Origin: Cupriavidus pauculus
Lineage (GTDB): Bacteria; Pseudomonadota; Gammaproteobacteria; Burkholderiales; Burkholderiaceae
NCBI RefSeq assembly: GCF_003854935.1
Contig: NZ_CP033970.1
Span: 1,054,001 to 1,118,000 of the forward strand
DNA: 64,000 nucleotides
Reading direction: 5' to 3'
In this document: one piece after another, positions 58,327 through 64,000 of the stretch
Layout: the number at the start of each line of letters is the position of its first letter
How positions within the stretch are numbered: the stretch's first letter is position 1
Program-made: the position numbers and the translations under genes
The notes under the pieces: model-generated
What the model was told of the DNA's origin: nothing
Databases searched by the model: none
Seen by the model: only the letters and a program-made list of their open reading frames with translations

Positions 58327-58632
58327 GATCAGTTCCTGTCTTTGGGTGGGTAGGCCGCTGGGCGGCTGGCGCGGGTCCGCTTGGTCGCACGGACATCCTC
58401 CTCGACCGTCGCGCGGCTTGCGCAACCATCGGTGCAACGGATTCTAGGCAGGGGGCGCGGCAGGCAGTAGGGCCGTGGCGGCCTTCACTATGTTGTACGG
58501 CGCGCAACAATGGCTAGCGGGGGATCGGGCGGGAAACAACCCCCGAACGGAGGGTGACATTTTTGGATTTTTTGCCGATATAGGAGAGCCGCGCATTGAT
58601 AGACGCGGCCCATCAAACAAGGAGAAATATCC

Positions 58633-60381
58633 ATGCAGCGCACTCAGCGCCCGCTGTCCTTCCCGGGGTCACTTGCTCTGGCATTGCTGACTTCGGCAGT
58701 TCTGGCCGCCTGCGGAGGCGGTGGGGACGGCGGGGAAGCCGCGACACAGACGTCGGCTACCACGGCCACCACTGCACCGGGCACCCCGGTCACCGCAACG
58801 CCGGCCGAACCGGTCACCGCAACGCCGACCGAACCGGTCGCCAAGCCGGTCAGCGTCGTCACGCCGGCCTGCTCCGGCTGCGCCGCCGTCGACGCCAATA
58901 CCTATGCCGGCAGCGGCGTGGGCGTCTGGCAGAACCCGAACGCCACGGCTGCCGCAGTGGACATGCCGATCAGCATCGCTGGCCTGACGGGCCAGGACGT
59001 GACGCTGGTGTTTACCAACCAGACCGGCGTGCCCCAGACCATGCCCACCATCGCGCTGACTTCGTCGTACATGCCGACGATTGCCGCCAGCGCCATCCAG
59101 TGGGATAACGGCGTCAACGCCACCAAGCGACGGATTGCCGACTTCAACCGCGATGGCTGGGTGGCGCTTGCCGGCCCGCGCGGTACCGCACCGAACCGTT
59201 CGTCGTTCGGCGCCTCGTCGCCGCTGCGCGCAGCGGGCTATGTCGTGGGTTCGCCCCGGAACTTCTACCACGAGGACAATTCCTCGCGCAGCACGACGCT
59301 GGTCCGCACCGATACGACGTCCGACGGCACGGTGGTGAACTTCTGGGTGGAGGACAGCGAGAACGACGTCGCCAAGGTCAGCCCGACCATCGTCAACCAG
59401 CTCTACGCCGGCTTCGTCCCGGGCGGCAAGATCTACGACATGCTCAAGCAGACCGGCGGCCCGGTCTGGGGCCCGCACGCCTACGGCGACCTGGTCGACG
59501 GCTCGGTGCCGCAGCCCATCGACATCGTGATCCTGAACTTTGACAACAACGCCACGCCGTTCGGAATGGTCGGCTACTTCTTTGCGCGCAACGCGATCAA
59601 GATGGACCCGAGCACGAACCCGTACAGCAACGAGTCGGTGTCGCTGTACCTGGATTCGGAGACGCTGTATCGCGGCGGCGCAGACGGCATGCAGTCCATG
59701 CTGCTGACGATGGCGCATGAAGGCATGCACATGCAGAACTTCTATCGCCGCGCGGTGGTGAAGGGCCCGTTGTATGCCTTCGATACCTGGCTGGAAGAAG
59801 CCAGCGCGATGATGATGGAGGATTTCGCGAGCCAGTCGATCGATCCGACGTACAACGCCATCCGCGACGTGCGCTTCCCGAACTACGTAGGCTACAAGGC
59901 GGGTTCGTACAACTGCAGCCTGCTGACCTGGGATGCCTTTGGTCCGTCGTGCGACAGCTATTCGGTGTCGGGCTCGCTCGGCGGCTTCCTGGATCGCCAG
60001 CTCGGCCTGGGCTTCTACAAGCACCTGCTGTCCAACGTGAGCAGCACCGATTCGGTGGCGGTGCTCGATGCGTCGATCCGGGCGACCGTGCCGACGTCGA
60101 GCCTGGGCGAGCAACTGCGCCGCTTCGCCGCGACGTCGGGGGCGCTGATGAAGTCCCCGAGCCCCACCGGCTTTGGCTTCCCGGCGCGTGCCGAAGGTGG
60201 CTTCACGCTGCCGGTCATCGACCCGCAACTGTACCTGCCGCTGCGCACGCTGACGCAGTCGGTGCCGGCCACGCTGCAGCCGTACGCCAGCCTGCCGGTG
60301 GTGCGCAAGGCCGTGTCGGGTACCTATAGCGAGACGGTCAAGGTGCCGGCACAATCGACGCTGTCGGTCGTGATCCAGTAA
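58633..60381 (+). CDS. M30-type zinc metallopeptidase lipoprotein
   Basis: A 582-residue lipoprotein (signal with lipobox LAAC, cysteine near residue 27) followed by a Thr/Pro-rich linker with TPAEPVTA/TPTEPVAK repeats. The catalytic zinc motif is HEGMH at about residues 362-366 within MAHEGMHMQNFY, with EEASAMMMEDFAS after it, typical of hyicolysin-like (M30) peptidases. It is probably cell-surface bound. The 306 bases upstream (58327-58632) hold no gene I can support; a GGAGAAAT site precedes the ATG. Confidence 0.82.
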   Translation: MQRTQRPLSFPGSLALALLTSAVLAACGGGGDGGEAATQTSATTATTAPGTPVTATPAEPVTATPTEPVAKPVSVVTPACSGCAAVDANTYAGSGVGVWQNPNATAAAVDMPISIAGLTGQDVTLVFTNQTGVPQTMPTIALTSSYMPTIAASAIQWDNGVNATKRRIADFNRDGWVALAGPRGTAPNRSSFGASSPLRAAGYVVGSPRNFYHEDNSSRSTTLVRTDTTSDGTVVNFWVEDSENDVAKVSPTIVNQLYAGFVPGGKIYDMLKQTGGPVWGPHAYGDLVDGSVPQPIDIVILNFDNNATPFGMVGYFFARNAIKMDPSTNPYSNESVSLYLDSETLYRGGADGMQSMLLTMAHEGMHMQNFYRRAVVKGPLYAFDTWLEEASAMMMEDFASQSIDPTYNAIRDVRFPNYVGYKAGSYNCSLLTWDAFGPSCDSYSVSGSLGGFLDRQLGLGFYKHLLSNVSSTDSVAVLDASIRATVPTSSLGEQLRRFAATSGALMKSPSPTGFGFPARAEGGFTLPVIDPQLYLPLRTLTQSVPATLQPYASLPVVRKAVSGTYSETVKVPAQSTLSVVIQ

Positions 60382-60386
60382 GGCAA

Positions 60387-60415
60387 ACGGGGCGGCGCAA
60401 TCCGCCCCGTCTTTT
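60387..60415 (+). terminator. Intrinsic terminator after the M30 peptidase
   Basis: ACGGGGCGG-N6-CCGCCCCGT at 60387-60410 followed by CTTTT, five bases past the stop. Confidence 0.88.
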
Positions 60416-60426
60416 CGTCAGACACC

Positions 60427-60732
60427 ATGCAGAGATTCGCACTATCGGGCCTCATCGCCCTGACGCTCGCGGCGTGTGCCGCGGCAACGACGCCGCAGGG
60501 CCAGACAGCCCTCGTCGGCGAAATCCGTATCAAGGGCAACGAGCCGTTCCCGACGGTCATGCTGGAGACGCCCGCACACGACAGTTGGGAACTCGTCGGC
60601 GTGCCGCTGGCTGACGCCCGCGCGCTGACCGGCCGGCAAGTGACCGTGCACGGCACCGTAATCCGGGCGCCCGGGCCGGGCGTGTGGCTGCCGTCGATGC
60701 GGGTGACGGGAAAGCCGGAGGTTGTTCGTTAG
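60427..60732 (+). CDS. Small lipoprotein of unknown function
   Basis: A 101-residue protein with a lipoprotein signal (LIALTLAAC, cysteine at residue 17). The remaining 84 residues read as a beta-rich small fold (TALVGEIRIKG, VMLETPAHDSWELVG, VTVHGTVIRAPGPGVWLPS), possibly OB-like. I do not recognise a family. It follows the terminator by 11 bases, so it must have its own promoter or result from read-through. Confidence 0.7.
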   Translation: MQRFALSGLIALTLAACAAATTPQGQTALVGEIRIKGNEPFPTVMLETPAHDSWELVGVPLADARALTGRQVTVHGTVIRAPGPGVWLPSMRVTGKPEVVR

Positions 60733-60787
60733 GGCCAAAGCGTCCGGCGCGGCGCCGCATTCGCGACCCGCACTCCCCAACCCACCC

Positions 60788-61711
60788 CTACCCCCCGCGA
60801 TCCGTACGCGGCACATACGGGATTTTCTCTTCCTCGTAGAGCCGGTAGATCAGTTCCAGCATTTCCTTGATGTCGCGCGATTCGTCCATCGCGCGCATGC
60901 TCATGATGATGGGCGACGTGAGCGTGGGGTCGTCCAGTTCCATGTAGCTCACGTCATCGCGCTTCAGGCCGTATACGCTGCTTGGCACCACCGAGATGCC
61001 TTCGCCGGCCGCCACCAGTCCCAGCGCGATCTGCAGTTCGCGCACTTCGTAGATGCGGCGCGGGGTCAGCGCGCGTTCCTGGAACGCCGACAGGACCTGG
61101 TCGGCGTAGCTGGGGCGGGGCGCCTTGGGGAAGACGATCAGCGTCTCGTGGATCAGGTCGCGCAGCGACAGTACCGGCTTTGCCGTGGACAGCGGATGGC
61201 CGATGGGCAGCGCGACGATCATCTTTTCCTCGCGCAGGATCACGCGGCGGATGTTGGCGTCCTCGTGGCGGATGCGCCCGAAGCCCACGTCGATGCGGCC
61301 GTCCTTGAGCGCGCGGATCTGGTCCATCGTCGACATCTCGTGCAGGCTCAGTTCGACCGACTTGTTCTCGTCGCGGAACCGCCGGATGATCTTGGGCAGC
61401 ATGCCGTAGAGCGTGGAGCCGACAAAGCCGACCGACAGGCTGCGCTCGATATTGCCCACGCGCCGCGTCATCGATTCCAGTTCGCTGGTCTGCGCCAGCA
61501 GGTGCACCGCGTGGGAGTAAAAGAATTTGCCGGTCTCGGTCAGCTTGAGCGGCCGGGCGTTGCGCTCGAACAGTTGCACGCCCAGTTCTTCCTCCAGTTG
61601 CTGGATCTGGCGGCTCAGTGGCGGCTGCGCAATATGCAGCCGCTGGGCCGCGCGCGTGAAGTTGCGTTCTTCCGCGACGGCCACGAAATAGCGCAGGTGA
61701 CGCAACTCCAT
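60788..61711 (-). CDS. LysR-family regulator, CatM/BenM/CatR-type
   Basis: A 307-residue LysR regulator. The N-terminal helix-turn-helix ELRHLRYFVAVAEERNFTRAAQ then RLHIAQPPLSRQIQQLEEELG is the CatM/BenM version. The ligand domain has LRELQIALGLVAAGEGI-like and PSSVYGLKRDDVSY. It is divergent from catA and, by analogy, would activate catA and benA on binding cis,cis-muconate or benzoate. The 175-base spacer holds the candidate site at 61715-61729. Confidence 0.9.
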   Translation of the reverse strand: MELRHLRYFVAVAEERNFTRAAQRLHIAQPPLSRQIQQLEEELGVQLFERNARPLKLTETGKFFYSHAVHLLAQTSELESMTRRVGNIERSLSVGFVGSTLYGMLPKIIRRFRDENKSVELSLHEMSTMDQIRALKDGRIDVGFGRIRHEDANIRRVILREEKMIVALPIGHPLSTAKPVLSLRDLIHETLIVFPKAPRPSYADQVLSAFQERALTPRRIYEVRELQIALGLVAAGEGISVVPSSVYGLKRDDVSYMELDDPTLTSPIIMSMRAMDESRDIKEMLELIYRLYEEEKIPYVPRTDRGG

Positions 61712-61714
61712 ACA

Positions 61715-61729
61715 ATACCTCCAGGATAT
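61715..61729. promoter_or_regulatory. Candidate LysR (CatM/BenM-like) binding half-pair
   Basis: ATAC-N7-ATAT matches the ATAC-N7-GTAT recognition pattern of BenM/CatM in seven of eight defined bases. It lies three bases outside the regulator start codon, so it could also be the autoregulation site. A probable catA -10 (TTATAC) lies near 61808. Confidence 0.5.
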
Positions 61730-61885
61730 AGCCCGATACTAAAACGGTGTTGGACTGGCTGGTTTGCCGCCTCTATTCTGCTTTCAACCCCGGTTTTCGG
61801 GGCGCGATTATACCTTCCAAGTTGATTCAGACCGACCTGGGATGAGGGTTAACCCCACGAAAATGACAGAGCGTTAGGAGCAGAC

Positions 61886-62836
61886 ATGAGTGCCAAGGTG
61901 TTCGACACGAAAGAAGTTCAGGACCTGCTGAAGGCCGCCGCCAACCTGGGCAATGACGCCGGCAGCGCGCGCACCAAGCAGATTGCTCACCGTCTGCTGA
62001 GCGACCTCTTCAAGGCCATCGACGACCTCGACATGACGCCCGACGAAATCTGGGCCGGCGTGCATTACTTCAACAAGCTCGGCCAGGACGGCGAAGCGGC
62101 GCTGCTGGCCGCCGGGGTGGGGCTGGAGAAGTATCTCGACATCCGCATGGACGCCGCCGACCGCGAGGCCAACATCCACGGCGGCACGCCGCGCACGATC
62201 GAAGGCCCGCTCTACGTCGCCGGCGCGCCGGTGCGCGACGGCGTCTCACGGATCGATATCAACCCCGACGCCGATGCCGGCCCGCTGGTCATCCGCGGCA
62301 CGGTCACGGGGCTGGACGGCAAGCCGGTGGCCGGCGCGGTGGTGGAGTGCTGGCACGCCAACTCCAAGGGCTTCTACTCGCACTTCGACCCGACTGGCGC
62401 GCAGGACGACTTCAACCTGCGCGGCGCCGTGAAGACCGGTGCCGACGGCCAGTACGAGTTCCGCACGCTGATGCCGGTGGGCTATGGCTGCCCGCCGCAG
62501 GGCGCCACGCAGCAACTGCTCGACGCACTGGGCCGCCACGGCAACCGTCCCGCGCACGTGCACTTCTTCGTTACCAGCGACAAGACGCGCAAGCTGACCA
62601 CGCAAATCAACATCGAAGGCGACCCGCTGATCTGGGACGACTTTGCCTACGCCACGCGCGAGGAACTGGTGCCGCACGTGGTGGAAAAGACCGGTGGCAC
62701 CGCGCTGGGCCTGAAGGCCGACGCGTACAAGGAAATCCGGTTCGATATCGCGCTGACGCCGCTGGTGCAAGGCCAGGACAACCAGCGCGTGAACCGTCCG
62801 CGCGCTGCCGCGACCACCGCCGCCGTGGCCGCCTGA
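61886..62836 (+). CDS. catA: Catechol 1,2-dioxygenase CatA
   Basis: A 316-residue intradiol dioxygenase that opens catechol to cis,cis-muconate. The iron ligands are in the segments GPLYVAGAP (Tyr), MPVGYGCPPQG (Tyr), and RPAHVHFFV (two His). The N-terminal helical linker (EIWAGVHYFNKLGQDGEAAL) is the usual dimerisation part. A GTTAGGAG site precedes the ATG. benA follows 111 bases later, so catechol made by the benzoate branch could be cleaved directly. Confidence 0.95.
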   Translation: MSAKVFDTKEVQDLLKAAANLGNDAGSARTKQIAHRLLSDLFKAIDDLDMTPDEIWAGVHYFNKLGQDGEAALLAAGVGLEKYLDIRMDAADREANIHGGTPRTIEGPLYVAGAPVRDGVSRIDINPDADAGPLVIRGTVTGLDGKPVAGAVVECWHANSKGFYSHFDPTGAQDDFNLRGAVKTGADGQYEFRTLMPVGYGCPPQGATQQLLDALGRHGNRPAHVHFFVTSDKTRKLTTQINIEGDPLIWDDFAYATREELVPHVVEKTGGTALGLKADAYKEIRFDIALTPLVQGQDNQRVNRPRAAATTAAVAA

Positions 62837-62947
62837 GCCCACCCGGCGCCGTACCCGCGGCCTGACTGCCAGGCCGCCCTCCTTCCTCGCAAACCACATG
62901 GACCGATGCCATGGGCGCCACGCCCGCCGGCATCGGGGAGACGACTC

Positions 62948-64000
62948 ATGCCCGCAAACCTCGACAAGGCACAACAGCTCGACGACCTGCTGCGCAACGC
63001 GGTCCAGGACGACCCGGAGAACGGCGTCTTCCGCTGCCGCCGCGACATCTTCACCAACGCCGACCTGTACGAGCTCGAAATGAAGCACATCTTCGAGCGC
63101 AACTGGGTCTACCTGGCGCACGAAAGCCAGGTGCCGAACAACAACGACTACTACACCACGTGGATCGGCCGCCAGCCGATCGTCATCACGCGCGACAAGA
63201 CCGGCGCCCTGCACGCCGTGATCAACGCCTGCGCGCACAAGGGCGCGATGCTGTGCCGCCGCAAGCATGGCAACAAGGGCAGCTTCACGTGCCCGTTCCA
63301 CGGCTGGACGTTTTCCAACGCCGGCAAGCTGCTGAAGGTGAAGGACGAGAAGACCACCGAGTATCCGGTGCAGTTCAACCAGCACGGCTCGCATGACCTG
63401 CGCAAGGTGGCGCGCTTCGAGAACTACCGTGGCTTCCTGTTTGGCAGCCTCAGCGACGACGTGATGCCGCTGGAAGACTACCTGGGCGAGACGCGCGTCA
63501 TCATCGACCAGATCGTGGCGCAGGCGCCCGAGGGGCTGGAAGTGCTGCGCGGCAATTCGTCCTACATCTACGACGGCAACTGGAAGATGCAGATGGAAAA
63601 CGGCTGCGACGGCTACCACGTCAGCACCGTGCACTGGAACTATGCCGCGACGATGGGCCGCCGCAAGGTGGAAGGCACCAAGGCCGTCGACGCCAACGGA
63701 TGGAGCAGGTCGACGGCCGGCGTCTACGGCTTCGAGCACGGCCACATCCTGCTCTGGACGCGGACGATGAACCCCGAGGTGCGCCCGGTGTACCAGCATC
63801 GCGACGAGATTGCGGCACGCGTCGGCCCCGAGCAGGCGAACTACATTGTCAACCAGACGCGCAATCTTTGCCTGTACCCCAACGTGTTCCTGATGGACCA
63901 GTTCAGCACCCAGATCCGCGTGGTGCGTCCGATCAGCGTCGACAAGACCGAAGTCAGCATCTTCTGCTTCGCGCCGAAGGGCGAAAGCGCCGAGAGCCGC
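62948..64000 (+). CDS. benA: Benzoate 1,2-dioxygenase large subunit BenA (partial, cut by window edge)
   Basis: The first 351 codons of a Rieske non-haem iron oxygenase alpha subunit. The [2Fe-2S] ligands are C-A-H and, 17 residues on, C-P-F-H (about residues 95-118). The mononuclear iron ligands are in NGCDGYHVSTVHW near 220. It adds both oxygen atoms to benzoate. The frame is open to base 64000 and the protein would go on for about 100 more residues; benB and benC should lie just outside. Confidence 0.93.
   Translation, partial: MPANLDKAQQLDDLLRNAVQDDPENGVFRCRRDIFTNADLYELEMKHIFERNWVYLAHESQVPNNNDYYTTWIGRQPIVITRDKTGALHAVINACAHKGAMLCRRKHGNKGSFTCPFHGWTFSNAGKLLKVKDEKTTEYPVQFNQHGSHDLRKVARFENYRGFLFGSLSDDVMPLEDYLGETRVIIDQIVAQAPEGLEVLRGNSSYIYDGNWKMQMENGCDGYHVSTVHWNYAATMGRRKVEGTKAVDANGWSRSTAGVYGFEHGHILLWTRTMNPEVRPVYQHRDEIAARVGPEQANYIVNQTRNLCLYPNVFLMDQFSTQIRVVRPISVDKTEVSIFCFAPKGESAESR

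Overview
The window looks like a secondary-chromosome segment of a betaproteobacterium of the Cupriavidus/Ralstonia/Burkholderia type. The evidence is the high GC content, the gene order of the chemotaxis and flagellar clusters (cheAWRDBYZ, flhBAFG-fliA-flhE, flgNMA divergent from flgBCDEFGHIJ-KL), the monomeric NADP-isocitrate dehydrogenase and the catA/benA catechol-benzoate genes. The genus is an inference from gene content, not from a search.

Layout. 1-4521: end of cheA, then cheW, cheR, cheD, cheB, cheY, cheZ, all rightward. 4530-4710: three 46-bp tandem units ending in a REP-like palindrome. 4828-8807: non-motility genes (M20 peptidase, sulfonate/nitrate-type binding protein, glutathione S-transferase, YceH-like protein). 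9005-17057: a sigma-28-type promoter, then flhB, flhA, a very long flhF, an flhG with an altered P-loop, fliA and flhE. 17292-21092: a three-subunit molybdenum aldehyde oxidoreductase of PaoABC type. 21185-24601: a leftward operon (FAD monooxygenase, ABC binding protein, DUF3237 protein, MarR regulator) with a palindromic operator in front. 24815-30557: rubredoxin, DUF1272 protein, icd, YihY-like and FUSC-like membrane proteins, a two-helix micro-protein. 30739-43766: the second flagellar block, with flgN, flgM and flgA leftward and flgB to flgL rightward. FliA (sigma-28) and its antagonist FlgM are both encoded here, and sigma-28-type promoters lie before flhB, flgM and flgK.

About 43800-48500 is a visibly AT-richer island with a different codon habit. 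It carries a tight leftward three-gene cassette: a MazG-like NTP pyrophosphohydrolase, a GHKL-fold ATPase, and a 739-residue protein I do not recognise. A small unknown gene lies downstream. The right edge abuts the C-terminal stump of a LysE-type exporter gene. There is no integrase or transposase. This cassette is the best candidate in the window for an undescribed system, possibly anti-phage or nucleotide-signalling; that role is inference.

48689-64000 returns to high GC: an alpha/beta hydrolase behind a perfect 11-bp inverted repeat, an orphan AAA ATPase, an AspT/YidE-type transporter, a lipoprotein sulfatase with an unusual C-A-I-T-R active-site motif next to its own formylglycine-generating enzyme, a ketopantoate reductase-family protein, an MBL-fold hydrolase, an M30-type zinc peptidase lipoprotein, a small lipoprotein, and finally a catechol branch: a CatM/BenM-type LysR regulator divergent from catA, followed by the first 351 codons of benA, cut by the window edge. 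No tRNA, rRNA, CRISPR array or complete insertion sequence was seen.
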